Under the pieces are notes generated by a model that worked only from the letters and a program-made list of their open reading frames with translations, had not been told where the DNA came from and searched no databases. Made by a program: the position numbers and the translations under genes. From Alviniconcha marisindica (taxonomy: Eukaryota; Mollusca; Gastropoda; Provannidae), in assembly GCA_018857735.1 (NCBI GenBank), contig JABMCL010003304.1, forward strand, positions 120,001-184,000: DNA of 64,000 nucleotides, in the 5' to 3' direction. Below, in pieces: positions 31,945-45,153 of this stretch. Position 1 is the first letter of the stretch. Each line of letters opens with the position of its first letter.

Positions 31945-33121
31945 CTTCCTCTGGACAAGGCTCTGACCATTCTCTGCCGTCGACGGCGATGTGTTCACAC
32001 TGTAAGGGTACTCCCGCTTTTCCAGCCTCCCCAGAACACGCCGTCGGGAGACCGTGCAAGATCTCCGACACCTTGCCCGACACGACGTTCAGGAACACCA
32101 CTTCCGACCTGAAGGTCTCTGCCTTCCCTTTGCCCTCGGAACTGTCCTCCGCCTCTTCAGGGAAAACACGCTGTTCGGTCACCGAGGGAGCCGCCATTCC
32201 CATGCCCCCATCTCCTCCTGACCAGCCACACGTTGTGTCAGCCTCCGCTGTGGACGGTTCATCCGACAGCAGCACGACGCGGGCGGCGGACGACCTCGCC
32301 GACAAACCCGACACCTCTAAGGCCTTTTCAGGCTCCCCGCAAACAATCTTCAGGGCCGGCTCGGCGAGCACGGGGGCAGCGGACGAAGGCTGGAGAACAT
32401 CACCGCGCTCCTGAGGACGGCCTGCGCCAGGGAGTGGTTCGGCGACCGCATCATCAGCACGGTCAGGGAGTGGGTCGGCGACCGACTCATCAACGCAGTC
32501 ACGCCAAGCATCACCAGCGCCCTCACCCCGAGCAGACGTCGTGACACTTGCTGCGTTTTCTGCAGACACCAGGGAGCCGATGAGCGGCGAGGTGTCTTTC
32601 TCTCCGGGCAACTTCGTTTTGTCGTCGGCGCTGAGCGAACATGTGTCTGCGGGAAATGATTCGGGTTGAAATACTCCGCGGTGACTCTGGACAGTTTCCA
32701 GTTCCACCGTCACTCTCTGAACGTCCCCGCTTCCACCACTACCACCACCACCACCACCACCGCCATCGTCAGTGAGCTCCGTCAGCAAGGACTGGGGTTC
32801 TGACACGCCTGTTGGTGCTTGCGCTTCTCTCAACTGCAGAGGCGCCGGGTTCTGAAAACCAGCATCCACCCGGCCTTGCACCTCGGCATCAACCGGACAC
32901 CGAACCGGAACTTCCAGTTCCACCCGACCGGGTAACTCCACCCGAACGTCCGCCACCACAGTAACGGGGCCCTGTAACCCTGTGTCAAAGCCGCCGTGTA
33001 AATCGGGACTTCTCCCGGTGCTTCCCACCGCTGTGGCTGGTGGAGCCTGAAAGTCCGGGTCCCTGGGGCCCTGGAGCTCCGCCGAGCCGACCGCAGGACC
33101 GTGCGCCTGGCGCGACTCCAT
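31945..33121 (-). CDS. MYLK: Alternative long first coding exon of MLCK (N-terminal extension)
   Basis: The ATG at 33119-33121 (context GCGGGGATGG) opens a 392-codon GC-rich frame that ends in a strong donor, GAGGAAG|GTCAGT, phase 1. That phase fits exon 2 exactly (E|G|GTRGKR). The product is disordered: Glu/Asp, Ala, Ser, Pro and Val rich, with a Gly run from a CCA repeat (about 32745-32762). No domain is recognised. Without splicing the frame would continue to a TGA at 31826, giving 431 residues. The use as a first exon of this gene is inference from phase and position; an independent one-exon gene is the main alternative. The frame is open upstream to at least 33229 without another ATG. 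The opposite-strand frames are shadows. Confidence 0.62.
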
Positions 33122-33754
33122 CCCCGCCACACAACCCTCGAGCTCTAGCTGCCTCTGTCGTCTCCGCTTCTGGGGTGCGTTGGGCCACGGGTCGCAAGCG
33201 AACGCCGCAACGACTGACACGCAAAACACGCGTTCCGCCGCAGGTCGCCACCGCTCCTCCTTTCCCGGACCGCACCGAACACCGTAAGTCTCCTGGCGTT
33301 ACGCTCCGCGGACTGTGTCGTGTGAAGACACCGCTACGACGCTATAACACCCCCAACAACTGCCGCCTCACAAACGCTCTACCCAAGCCGCAGTCAATCA
33401 GCACAGCACTTAGGCCTTTCACGACGATTCCTGGAGGACGACCCCGGGAGGGAGGGAGGTGAGTGAGAAGGGGGGGAGGCGGGGCGCGTCGCCCGGGTGG
33501 CTATGACAAACGGGGTGTCCCTACGTGTTCCTCAAGCGGCAGTGGCTGTGGGAAATGCGGGTGCGATACTGCCTGTTAAAGCTTTTATAATCACGCCGCC
33601 GACACCACGCGCCTCTGTCGGCCTTTTTTTGCGGGTGTCACTCATCGGGAAGCGAAGAAAGTGGAAGAAAGAGCAGAGAAGAGAAGAGAAGAGCGCGGAG
33701 CGAGTAAGTCTACGCCTTAGGGCCGCCCTGCCCCACCCACAATCAGAGGACTCG

Positions 33755-33791
33755 GCGAAGTCGGCGCCGTCTCTATGACTGCATATTTATA
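33755..33791 (-). promoter_or_regulatory. Candidate core promoter of the long first exon
   Basis: The minus strand has TATAAATA at 33784-33791, followed about 30 bases on by a GC-rich segment (CGGCGCCGACTTCGCC, about 33745-33760), where initiation would be expected. This would give a 5' leader of about 630 bases before the ATG at 33121. Leader and exon are rich in CpG compared with the flanks. No start-site data are available. Confidence 0.35.
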
Positions 33792-33959
33792 CAGGTATTC
33801 TTCCATGCAACACCGCGGCTCTCCGGACTCCAGTGAAAGCGGCCTTTGTTACTCATCTGCTCCCATGACTGGGTAAGGAGATAGAAATTGCCCCTTTCGC
33901 AAGACTTCGTTCGTCGGCTTTACCGGGCTATAGAAATCGTCCTGACCACGACAAGAGAG

Positions 33960-34021
<62 letters not shown>

Positions 34022-34538
34022 CGATACAGAACGTATGTGTGAATCCTGCGATAAGACTTCACGTGACAACCGGCACTGTCTGACAGGTTGGGTTCTCATT
34101 TGCACGCGGAATCAGTGCGAGTGTAATATAAACCTCATTATCCATTCCTGACCCACCGTCCCGCAGCCAGCAGGGAGTCAGGGTGAATAAATTAAAGACA
34201 AACAGGTTGGTGGAGAAAGAGAAGAAATGGAGAGGAGAAAAAAAAGGGTATACATACGATCGCAGAAACGCGGCATACAGACGGCCAGGCCACAATCCCT
34301 GTTTGAACGGGGCTGCAATTTTCAGCTTGACAGAACCGCACACCACGCGTCGTCAGAGCGAAATGACGCCAGGAGAAAAAATCTGTCCGATCCTATTACC
34401 ACAGCGTATCACACATCCTCCAAAACAGAAGGAGAGTACGACCTGAAGATACGGGTGCACCGAGCCAGTCTCCCTCCGTTCTCCACAAGGCCTGGGAGGA
34501 AAAGAACGGTGGAAACAACGAACGATGATGATGATGAA

Positions 34539-34701
34539 GTGTTGCTTAATGTCCTCAGGTGTCAGTTGACATATCAGGGACAAGTTGTGACCAATGCCGA
34601 AGCATGGTTCAATAATTCTTTACGTCCACGGAAAACAGAAGGCTCGTTAGGACGGACAGCTCAGGACGGCCACCTCGACTCTCACACAGCTCCTGAACTA
34701 T
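34539..34701 (-). repeat. SINE family B copy
   Basis: Reverse copy running through CACAGCTCCTGA, CGAC, GGCCACCTCGA, CCGTTTTCC... The plus-strand landmarks are TTTACGTCCACGG, GGCTCGTTAGGACGGACAGC and CTCACACAGCTCCTGAAC. A closely related copy is at 56534-56657, sharing the extra TGTCAGTTGACATAT block. Confidence 0.6.
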
Positions 34702-35097
34702 GGACAACGAACGAGGGCTAGCGATGACTGATATAGGGTGGGGGGCGGTTGGAGGGAGGTGGTGGGGTGGGTAGGTGCGGGAGGGGGGCAGGGGGGGGGG
34801 GGTCGGACACTGAGACAGACCACAGGGCGGACAGTACGGAGCCCGAAACACGAACTGCTGTAGGTAACAGCTACACCCTTGCCCGCGCGGACGCCGTCTT
34901 GTGTTGTCAGAGCCCAGCGATCCAGAACCCATAGGCTACCAGTCAAAATAAACACGGTGACTCGGTTGCATAAAGTCCTTATTCCGCTCCCCTTCCTTGA
35001 GGACAATGGAGCCCCCCAAAAACACACCCGTCCCTTTAGGGAGCAGCCACCCGCCGTGTATCACGGTTACAAAACGAGAAGAGGACGAAGAAGAGGG

Positions 35098-35500
35098 AGT
35101 CAGAGCTCAGGAGCTGTGTGAAAGTCGAGGTGGCCGTCCTGGGCTTCACGTCCCTAACAGTCCTTAACGTGGTCTCTGTGGACGTAAAGCAACACCGAAC
35201 TTGGAAGAGCTCAGGAGCTGTGTGAACTTGGAAGAGCCCAGGAGCTGTGTGAACTTGGAAGAGCCCAGGAGCTGTGTGAACTTGGAAGAGCCCAGGAGCT
35301 GTGTGAAAGTCGAGGCGGCCGTCCAGGGCTCCACGTCCCTAACAGTCCTTAATAATAACGGTCTCTGTGGACGTAAAGCAACACCGAACTTGACTAACGT
35401 GAGCCCTCGGAGCTCAGGAGCTGTGTGAAAGTCGAGGCGGCCGTCCTCGCTCCCGTCCCTGATAAGCCTACGGTTTCTGTGCACGTAAAGCAACACTCAA
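35098..35500 (+). repeat. Cluster of three SINE family B copies with internal 27-bp expansion
   Basis: Three head-to-tail copies of GAGCTCAGGAGCTGTGTGAA, AGTCGAGG(T/C)GGCCGTCC, then CTGTGGACGTAAAGCAACAC. In the middle copy the 27-bp block CTTGGAAGAGCCCAGGAGCT with GTGTGAA is repeated four times (35208-35306), so a minisatellite has arisen inside the SINE. Confidence 0.75.
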
Positions 35501-36003
35501 CCAAGAAGGGGGAGAGAGGAGGAGGAGAAGGAGGAGGAAGAAACTCAGACTAGAGGCTGGAACAGAATGATGAGAGACGAGCAGGAAAAGGAAGTCATCA
35601 CAGGGGTCGGGAGTGGAGCATTAGCAGGGCTTAACTCCCACAAAGAGATGATGGATGGACAACTCAGCGAGGTCCATCAACAAGGAACTATATTTTCACT
35701 CGTGTCACATCAGTTCCCTCCCTCCCTCCCTCCCTCCAGCTCAGTCTCACTCCAGCAGCGCCACCAAAGAACCTTGTGGGCACACAGTCTCGATCCTCAA
35801 ACACTGTCTGATAACTTATCTGTTTTCCCCCAGCAACATATTTCCGCAGCTTATTTCGAAAACTCGGTTTTGCCCGGCATACTATATACCTGTCTATCTA
35901 TCCCCACATTACCGATAAGCGCAGGTGCTTTGCTGTAGCGGTCTCTTACCGTGCACTGTTCATATTATATGCTTTTTTAATGTTCCCTGGTAGAACTGAG
36001 GTA

Positions 36004-36004
<1 letters not shown>

Positions 36005-36081
<77 letters not shown>
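36005..36081. repeat. (TG)n microsatellite
   Basis: About 37 TG units followed by TGTGTCCGTG and (GCGT)n sequence to 36145. Confidence 0.9.
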
Positions 36082-36939
36082 CCAATATGTGTGTGTCCGT
36101 GTGTATGTATGCGTGCGTGCGTGCATGCGTGCGTGCGTGCGTGCCCGCGCGTGTTGCCCCTGTACACTTCGTGGAGAGATAGGAATGCGTACATCAGCCA
36201 GAAGTGAACATGCAGGAACTCTGTCTTCATTATCTGCTGCAGGCCAGTGGCCAGTGCAGAGGCGCGGTGGTCCTTTACACGATCGGCTTTTACTCCCTAA
36301 CCGTGTTTACTGACCTATTTTCTCTCTGTAATACAGTACAACAGGAGGTGTTTACGTCAAACTGGGGACCGGTGGGGGGTGGGCTTTTACTTGGCGCAGG
36401 AATTCTAATCATCAGATTAATCCGCAGAATCCAAAGCCCGGACAGCGACGTTAGTTCGTGACGCTGTTACTACACTGTTGTCACATCCGGCTCCTGCCCG
36501 CTACGACAGATTACGGTCAGCCTTCGTGCGTGTGGAGGGAAATCAAAGACTATTTGTCTTCTTTAACGCAGACTGACTGGCGTATATATATATACATATG
36601 CCTAGGTCTGTCACACAGAGACACTACAACTTCAGAACTATATCACATCTACACCAGTCTATATCAGGTATACACCAGTCTTAATTCTTTACTGAGTCTT
36701 TCACAGCAGATAACTGGAAGTATGGTAGCGGACTTACGATTTCCGAATGATTAGCTCCCACTGCTAAATCATAACCAAGTGCACAAACCAATTTAATCCT
36801 ACTAACTATATAACCAAAAATATGCCCTATAATGTCCGTTTAACGTCTTTCTCGTTATCGCCAACACACACGAGCGGTGAATGAACTACCCGCACCCCAA
36901 GGGCAAAGACTACCCCTCTCCTGAGACACTTTTGGAGTG

Positions 36940-37400
36940 GTTTGAAAAGAGGGGTTGCTCTGTAGAAACATACAAAAACTGTGTACGGAAGTTTTGAGAT
37001 GAGGGGTTGCTCTGTACAAATAGACAAAAACTGTGTACGAAAGTGATAAGAAGAGGGGTTGTTCTGTACAAATAGACAAAAAGTGTGTACGGAAGTGATA
37101 AGAAGAGGGGTTGCTCTGTACAAACAGACAAAAACTGTGTACGGAAGTTTTGAGATGAGGGGTTGCTCTGTACAAATAGACAAAAACTGTGTACGGAAGT
37201 GTTGAGAAGAGGGGTTGCTCTGTACAAATAGACAAAAAGTGTGTACGGAAGTGATAAGAAGAGGGGCTGCTCTGTACAAACAAAAACTGTGTACGGAAGT
37301 GATAAGAAGAGGGCTGCTCTGAACAAACAGACAAAAAGTGTGTACGGAAGTGTTGAGAAGAGGGGTTGCGCTGTATAAACAGACAAAAACTGCGAAGGGT
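36940..37400. repeat. 52-bp minisatellite, ~9 copies
   Basis: The unit is GAGGGGTTGCTCTGTACAAA, TAGACAAAAACTGTGTACGG, AAGTTTTGAGAT or AAGTGATAAGAA, period about 52. The three reverse-strand frames (158-218 codons) that span it are artefacts of a non-multiple-of-three period. Confidence 0.9.
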
Positions 37401-37773
37401 AGAGCGCTGAGAAGAGTCAACGGCGTTGAGCCAAGAAACGGATCCAGCATAGCCTTCTGGTGACAGCCGGCCATAGAGTTCATTCCTTACTATCCGCTAT
37501 CATGATGGCCAACTGTACCATACAGGCAAGACCGTTTATACGCCGTACATTGCTGTACGCAGCGCAATTTGTCAAAGTCAGATCTAAAGGGCCCAGGTCG
37601 TAACTCTGAAGGCAGGAACCACATCAGCTGTCGCCATCGCTCCACCGAGAAACCGACGACCCACAGGGACCCCATCAACTGTCGCCACAGCTCCACCGAG
37701 ATACTAACCACTCACATGAACTATCACGGTACACCAAAGACTACGGCCTAGTTTGAGGCATATACTAGCATGT

Positions 37774-38085
37774 AAACATGGTGCTTAACGTCCACAGAAA
37801 CCACAAGGCTTATTAGGGCCGGGGAGAAGGTGGGGAAGGTGGGAAGGGGTTATGGAGGTGGAGGAAGAGGGAGATTATATACCTATCGCTACACTGCCAC
37901 CACCAGAATGATTCCTGCATTAAGATTTTAATGTTTCATTAATTGTGACGGACAAAGTCACAAGACAATGTCCACAAACCACAAAACGTTTTTGAAGAGA
38001 AAGGAGAGCCGAAGCGGAATCGAGCCGAGGCCCTTCTGCTTATCAGCCTAACGCCTTACCGCTAGGCCAAACCGGTTCAGTGGCA
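37774..38085 (-). repeat. tRNA-derived SINE family A, near full length
   Basis: On the minus strand the head carries TGGCCTAGCGGT (A box, 38058-38069) and GGCTCGATTCC (B box, 38016-38026), the internal promoter of RNA polymerase III. The body has AATGTTTCATTAATTGTGA and a CATTCTGGTGGTG block. The 3' end is CTTGTGGTTTCTGTGGACGT followed by TAAGCACCATGTTTAC. Confidence 0.85.
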
Positions 38086-38117
38086 CACACTATATAGTGT
38101 GATTTCGTTGCTTAAAG

Positions 38118-38218
38118 TCCAGAGAAACTTCTTACGGTTTATTAGGGACGTGGGGGGGGGGGGGGGGGGGGGGCGGCTGGAAGGGGTAGGGGGGTAGGAC
38201 ACCTATACCTAAGTTCGG
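38118..38218 (-). repeat. SINE family A fragment, 3' end
   Basis: Reverse-oriented tail (plus strand AGTCCAGAGAAACTTCTTAC, GGTTTATTAGGGACG) followed by a G23 run replacing the pyrimidine-rich tract. The copy is 5'-truncated. Confidence 0.55.
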
Positions 38219-40200
38219 TCGCTTCGCATGTTTTCGGACGCTCCTAAAAGTGGACCAACATCAGAACAATAGATATGTATTGTGGTGGCGGGGAACTCGC
38301 AAGTGCGCAGCAACTTGTGTACCCAGCAACTTAAGGTTTCAGCCGTTGTGGGGAATACAGTCACAACGTACAGTGCAGCGGGGAGGCGAGGCGTCCTCGT
38401 TTCTCCCAAAGCTACTACGCCAGATCTGAAAGGTCCAGCAACGCGGTAACATCATGCCACGGTTTGTATAATTCACAGGCGGTATGCCTTTAGAGAAAGG
38501 TACTGCACCAGATCTGTACGGTCCAGCAACGCAGTAATATTATGCATCGGTTATTATTCACAGCAGTATGCTTTTGAAAAAAAGGTACTACACCGGATTT
38601 GAAAGGTCCAGCAACACTGAACAAATTCGCCCAAAGGGAAGCAGAAACTAACAGTAATAACATGGATTCTAATGTGAGTGTGTGTAAAGGGAGGTACGTG
38701 CCTGCGTTCATGCGTACACGCACTGACATTTATCTTTGGTTGTTTATCAATTGACGCACGTTGTTGAACGCATCAAATATACAGAACCCTCCGTATCTCC
38801 CCCCCCCCCCCCCTCCTCCCACCCCTGTCCCCTCTGGCCAGTCAATACGTCATCCTGCACACTTTATCATTGTATCTCCTAAAGGTGACAACGTTGAGGC
38901 TTCAGAAAGCTTCTTCGTCCTCACAACCACACGGCGTCAGCGGCTTAGGGCCCTGCCTCGGGGAATGCAGCAGTGAAGCTGACGGATGACAACCATCATC
39001 ACCACACCAGGCCATTTCACCCCTAGCCACCCCGAGACTCTCCAATTGTCCCGCTATCCATCTCCTCCCCTCCCACCCCTCCCCCAAACACCGCTTCGAT
39101 TTACAACCTGCAGGAAGAAAGTGCCCGCTTCAACTGTCACCTGAATGCAGTGAGGACGCAGGAGGAAGAGGAAGTGCGGGGTCTGTGGTCAAGTCAGAGA
39201 CGCGGGGAAGGAGACAGAATTGAACTCTGTGTCTGTTGGCGACGGGACGGCCGGGTAAAGGGGTGGAGGGGTGAAGGGCGGGGAGGGGGGGTCAATAGGT
39301 AGCTGTGGGACAGATCGCATCGATCACAGCGTCTTCTTCTCTTCCTTACGCAGCGTGACACAATATTACAAAGGGGATTGGTCTGCTTCGCTCTCATCGA
39401 CAGCCTACATACAGCATGCACAGCAAGCACAGACTCCGATCTATCCGCTGTAGTTTATGCCTGATTTATTTTCTTCCGTGGTTTGTGGCTGCTGTCCCCT
39501 TTCTCAACTCAAAGATCGCAGACTTTTTAAAAGATTAATAAAGGTAAAGGGATACTAAGAAAATACCATACAAGTAAAACCTGACGCTTCGTCAGTCAAA
39601 CTGTCTTGGAAGGCGTCGAGCATGTGCAACAGTTCTCCTCAAAATAACTTGTGTACAAGGAGCCAGTAGCAGTCATTGTCTGCTGTCTGGTTGCTGCCAC
39701 CGTGAAGCGCTTAGAGCTCTAGTCGAGTTTATCTCGAGATGAGGCGCCCGATAAGTGTTCATTATTAGTAGTGGTAGGTAGAGGTATTCACCTCCACCTC
39801 CATCACCCGCCCTCCCCACCCGGAACCTATTCCTGGTCCTTCCGACATTTATGCTCATATATACAACAAAAGCAACAACAACAGGCTACTCTTCAGACAA
39901 GGTGAACTCCCGTGATTGAATTGCTAGTTATGGAGTCTATGTAAGGGTGGGTGCACCCTGTTGGCGCTACCCGCGGGCTGTTTGCCTGGGTGGGCAGTCG
40001 GCCACCCGGCCGGCGGCTGTGACCAAATGCTTGCTGAAGGCATTACACGCATGCATTGCACCCCTCGGAACGAGCAGATCTGGCGCAAGCCAGTGAAAAC
40101 ATTTTCACATTATTACAAAACTAACCTACTGCCGGTGAATAAGCTTGGACAAAGCGCGTATACAGTAAGTAGGTCGTGTCGTGTTCGCGAAGGAGTCGTG

Positions 40201-40205
<5 letters not shown>

Positions 40206-40262
<57 letters not shown>

Positions 40263-40370
40263 ACACACACACACACACACACACACACTCTCACAACACA
40301 CACACACACACACACACACTCTCTCTCTCTCTCTCTCACACTCACACACACACACAACGCAACACAACAC
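40206..40370. repeat. (CT)n/(CA)n compound microsatellite
   Basis: (CT)n at 40206-40258, then two (CA)n blocks joined by TCTCACAA, then (CT)n and (CA)n again to about 40370. Confidence 0.9.
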
Positions 40371-42077
40371 ACACGAGAGAGAGCTTCTCTGAACACGTTT
40401 CTCGTCCAGCTCCAACTCTCCGAACCGTACGCTTGGATGCAGTCGATAGGAAATTGTCGGTCTATCGTGAGAAGAAAAACCTCTGCTATATATATATATA
40501 TATCAATCATACAGATTTCACAACAGTACAGAAGGCAGACCATAATACAGAAATCGGGGCACTCTGAAGCTGGCGACTGATTACAGGGTTATAACTATTG
40601 GCCATACTTGTGGTCAGTGGTCTGTGAGCGGTCACCGCCCCGCCCTGTGATCAGGGTGGCAGGGATCAAACCGCTACAACGACCGCGGCCACAGACTCAG
40701 CCCGCAGCTCGGGGAAGGAGCGAAGGAATGGTTCTGTCGGGTCCTTGTGGACAGCGACAGAAAACCCTATGCATTACGGAGACGATTAACATTTCGGTCT
40801 TGAACCGTAGCGAGTGCTTTCAGTATCTGTGTTTACTTGAAACGTCAGGGGAAACCTCTGTGAGATGGAGTACGGAGTTTCTGCGATACGAGGTGGAGCG
40901 CATATGGACTTTTCCGAGCGTACAGATACCACCCTGAACCTAACTGAACTTCTTCTTTTTTTTCTTTTTTCTTTTTTAAAGACCCCATGAGATGACACCA
41001 AAGCGAAACACTGTACACAAAGCCAATCCCAACAGCCATCCGTGATGAATGAACACCTGAGTATGCAGTGAGCGCAGACAGATTTACGAACACTTGGAGT
41101 CGACATAGCTCCACACCATCCCAGCCGTCGTCAGGGTCCTGATGGGAGTAAAACAGGGTGATAAAGCGCGGAGTAAGCCGGCCGGGTTAATTAATTAATT
41201 CGTTGTAAATAATTTTATTATTGCTTTTATTAGGACAGTAATTTTCCAGAGGGGGACCTCGTGAAGAGGCAACTTTTAGGTGATATGCACAGCTTGATGG
41301 GAGCTGGATTTTTTTCAGTGTATTTATTTATGAATGACTTTTTACCTGGATTTTTTTTTTTTTTTTTTGCTGTTGTAATTTAATGATATTTTATGACTGG
41401 AATGAATGTGTGATGAGTTTACCACTTTCCTAGTGCATTTGTATTGATACTTGGCAATAAAGTTGTATTGAATACCCATAAAATAATGAAAATTACAACT
41501 CCACAACAAAACCAGGTTTAAAAGACACGGGGACACTAAAATTCCGGCGACCAGTGGCCATCTCAATGCCTGAGGCTCGGAACGATTCGACCTTGAGCAG
41601 CCGAATTACACCAACTTGAATAAGCAGAAGTCGCAAGCAAAACAGAACCGTAAAACTCGGCAGTTATTCCAACAATCCGCACGGTGGCTGACAAGCCCAA
41701 CTGAGCCCCTGGCCAACAGCACCTAGCCCACGTCCATCCAGTGGACGGTCACCAGCAAGGTGGTCAGTTATGCTGGCCCGCATGCCAGTGAAGGGGTCAG
41801 GCTTTTTACCTCGTCTGCCAACAAGGAACAAAGGAACCGCCAGACTAGAAGTCAAGCAGATTAATTCTGCCTGCTTTTTAGACCACGCAGAAATTTATAA
41901 CAGCTTCAACGCGGAGACCGCACATGCATGAATAAGCACGAGAGGTAGAAATTTAACGGCACTGCTGCCTGAGCCGAGAGGCGTAAAGGTGTAAAGGCCA
42001 CCGCAGGTTCGCGCTGTGCCGAAGACCCTTCAGTTCAAACAGACTCGATAAGAAAGATGCTGCATTCTTTGAGGGCG

Positions 42078-42412
42078 GTGTGAGCCGGTTTGGCCTAGCG
42101 GTAAGGCGTTAGGCTGGTAAGCAGAGGGGCCTCCCTCGGTTCGAATCTGCTTCGGCTCTCCTTTCTCTTCAGAAATTGTGGTCTGAGGACAGTGTCTTGT
42201 GACTTTGTCCCTCACAATTAATGAAACATTAAAATGGCTCTCATCACTGCCCATCTTAATGCAGGAGTCATTCTGGTGGTGACAGTGTAGCGATAGGTAT
42301 ATAATCTCCATCTTCCCCCCCACCCCCGTACCGCCTTCCCCCTTCTTCTCCCCGTCCCTAATAAGCCTTACGGTTTCTGTGGACGTTAAGCACCATGTTT
42401 ACTTACTTTGAG
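42078..42412 (+). repeat. tRNA-derived SINE family A, full-length reference copy
   Basis: The head has an A box TGGCCTAGCGGT (42091-42102) and a B box GGTTCGAATCT (42138-42147). The body runs through CAATTAATGAAACATTAAAA, CATTCTGGTGGTGACAGTGT and AGCGATAGGTATATAATCTC. The 3' end is CCCTAATAAGCCTTACGGTT then TCTGTGGACGTTAAGCACCA and TGTTTACTTACTTT. The tRNA-like part is not a functional tRNA gene: the body follows without a terminator and dispersed copies share it. Confidence 0.88.
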
Positions 42413-43005
42413 GGCGATATAAACATACGCTCACGCTAAAACTGTACTGAAACTCGACCTCCGAATCAAATTCTTCATCTCTTTCCTCGTGACTCTGCCG
42501 CGGCAAGGACGTCAGCCAGGAATGCTTGCTTCGGTTTGAACGATGGCAATCATTATGACATCAACTTCCCCGGCACAGGTTGAGGACAACTCAGCGTCTG
42601 GTTCGTGGCGTACGCCTTGACGTCAATGATAAGCTAACCGCCAAATGAAAGGACCCAGAAAGAGAGACTGAGGTCGTGATAAGGGGCGGGGTAGGCTAAC
42701 TGTCAGGCCCATTAACTTTGGGTTTTCGTCGATACCATCTCGCCTTTGAAACTCTTCAGAACTGTTCATCATGGGCAGTAGCAGCGCGGAGGGTAGAACT
42801 GGAAGCCAACACAAAACGAAGGGACTGGTTGGGTGAAAGCACTGATCCCCAGGCCCCTTCAACCTCCATGTCCATCAGCCCCTACCGCATCCAGCCTTGA
42901 TAATTATGATCTACGCGCGCCGATAACAAGGCTTTCAGAACCAAATGTCCATAGAAAAAAAGAAGAAGTCTGAACCAAGAATGATTGCTAGCGGTCTAAT
43001 ACACG

Positions 43006-43126
43006 ATCCAAACACATAAACGGTTCAAAAGAACGCTAATTATCAGGACAAAACACAACATGCGAATTTTCGGGGTAATCCCCTTTATCAAGCTACAGAC
43101 AGCTAAACGGTGAAAAATGAGATGTA
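43006..43126 (+). repeat. Interspersed repeat, family D, second copy
   Basis: Matches 4127-4284 through GACAAAACACAACATGCGAA, TTTTCGGGG and AATCCCCTTTATCAA, with a shorter 3' part. A reverse fragment (AGCGTTCTTTTGTTGAATC) follows at about 43264-43300. Confidence 0.55.
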
Positions 43127-43892
43127 GAACTAGGACTCTCATCTGCTTTTGGTTGAGCTATGGTGTTTTCGTGTCCAGTGCCTGGAAGAATGTTGGCATG
43201 GCAATGACGTGTAACAGGTCTGATGTAATGAATATGATAATAAATAGCGTCATCCTAATGAACAGCGTTCTTTTGTTGAATCTTTTAATGTGTTTGGATC
43301 AAATGTCTATAGATCTGTATATCGTCGAGTATCTGCATCGTTACGTGGTTCCTTCACTCGTGTTGCGCACTGCACAAGCCATGCTGAGTGTGGAGTACGT
43401 TCACACCAGGCGGATTTCCGGACCGAGTGGCCTGCCGGACGGAAAGGCTGCTGTGATGCAAGTGCCGCACAAAGGCAAACACTTTCCTCTTTCCGCCTGA
43501 CCTACCGGGCAACTCTAACAGTCGTGGGGAGAAAAAACAAACAAACAAAAACTGACTACACCAGACAGCGGATAATAAAATGAAACATCTCTCCTGTGTC
43601 GTAAAAAACAACAAAAATCATCTATCCTCTGTCGTAAAAACAAACAAAAACAAAAACAAACAAAAATACAAAAAAGGAGGGAGGCAGCTCAGACATAGAA
43701 CATTGCATGTATGAGAATTCTTGAATGTACCTGTCACTGCATTGTACGAATGAATAAATATTTTTAAGATCTGGATATACATCGATATAACCTAGAATAG
43801 TTCGTATACAGTGTTCAGTCACAGGACTGACCCATACTGGAAAGAATCGCAAGCGTTCTTCCTCACGAAACGACCGACCGGCTGGACTGTAT

Positions 43893-43975
43893 TACAACAT
43901 TGAACTGTATTACAACATTGAACTGTATTACAACACTGAACTGTATTACAACACTTAACTGTATTACAACACAAC
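43893..43975. repeat. 18-bp tandem repeat
   Basis: About five copies of CTGTATTACAACATTGAA or its variant ending CACTTAA. Confidence 0.8.
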
Positions 43976-45114
43976 TTTAAACGAGAACAGACGAGTGGCC
44001 GATGGATGCAGTGTCAGAAAAGACCGTGTGTACCGTTATGATACAAAAGACTCTGCATCCAGCGATTAAGACTGAACAGCTCAATCATAGAATAGTCAGC
44101 GAATACCTAAATACGATCCAGTACACAGAGTACCGAACGCTCTCTATATATCCAGCAACACAAACTGGACGGTTGAGTCACAGAGATCGCAGATGCATAA
44201 GTTTACAATTACACGTCACTGCATCTTAGGAATGAAACGTACACCAGCTGAGAATTACAAACTGGACGCACACACGAAATAAGCAAATTCTTGTCACGCA
44301 AACTATCTGGTGTGTTTTTACTAACATTACTTTTATCTGAAAGCCTATACCAGGATATGGCAGATTTTAAACACCAAAAAACTCCAGCACTTTTCTGTCC
44401 TATGTTTCACTGTTTGGCTACTCGCTGGCTTGTTAACCTGGGACCCTTCATACCTTACTGTTCGTGACAAAACGCAGTATCCACGGGCGTGTTTATTTTC
44501 ATGGGTACCGACGATTCTCATAAAGTGCATTCACGCGTAGTATAAAACTTATGTTACCTCCCTCAGGTAAAATCATGGCTGCGGTCCTTGTAATCAACAG
44601 CAAAGATTCACACAGATTAGGCTGCGCCACTTTATGAAAACAGCTCTGTCCAATTTCATGGTATCTGGAATCAATAACCACTTACCGCTAATTTGTCCTC
44701 ATTGTAGTCTGCTGTCAGATATTCCTAAACTGAGGGCGTTTAAGTCCCAACTGGAGAGAACCAAAATACAACCAAGACCCTGCTCAGTACAACACTGCGG
44801 TTGAAAGGTGTACGTATAGACATTAAGTCGATTCAAAGGTTATGTAGTAGTCTCTGTCTTATGCATACTGAAAGCTTGTGCGTTGGCTCAATGCCCTGTT
44901 ATTGTAAGCACCTGGAGCGGTTACTAGTGTGTAAGCCGAGCATTGGGAATTTTCGGTACTGTGTATTGTCAGCATTAAAGGATTTCAACTAATTGCGTTT
45001 GTGAAATGACAAATGTATGGGTGCACGCGCGAGTGTCTGGTTATTATGTATTATCATTAAATACGTTTGTAAAATAATAAATTTGCGTGTATGTGCGTGC
45101 GCGCGCGCGCCTAT

Positions 45115-45153
<39 letters not shown>

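Noticed and set aside
31989..32544. Plus-strand frames of 103-141 codons opposite the long first exon
   Set aside because: Antisense shadows; the minus-strand frame is longer, has a good start context and ends in a phase-matching donor.
36827..37483. Three overlapping reverse frames of 158-218 codons (TEQPL..., SVHSFCL repeats)
   Set aside because: Products of the 52-bp minisatellite; the frames slide into each other because 52 is not a multiple of three.
42078..42160. tRNA gene
   Set aside because: A and B boxes are present, but the sequence continues into a body and tail shared with other dispersed copies, and a proper acceptor-stem end is missing. It is the head of a SINE.
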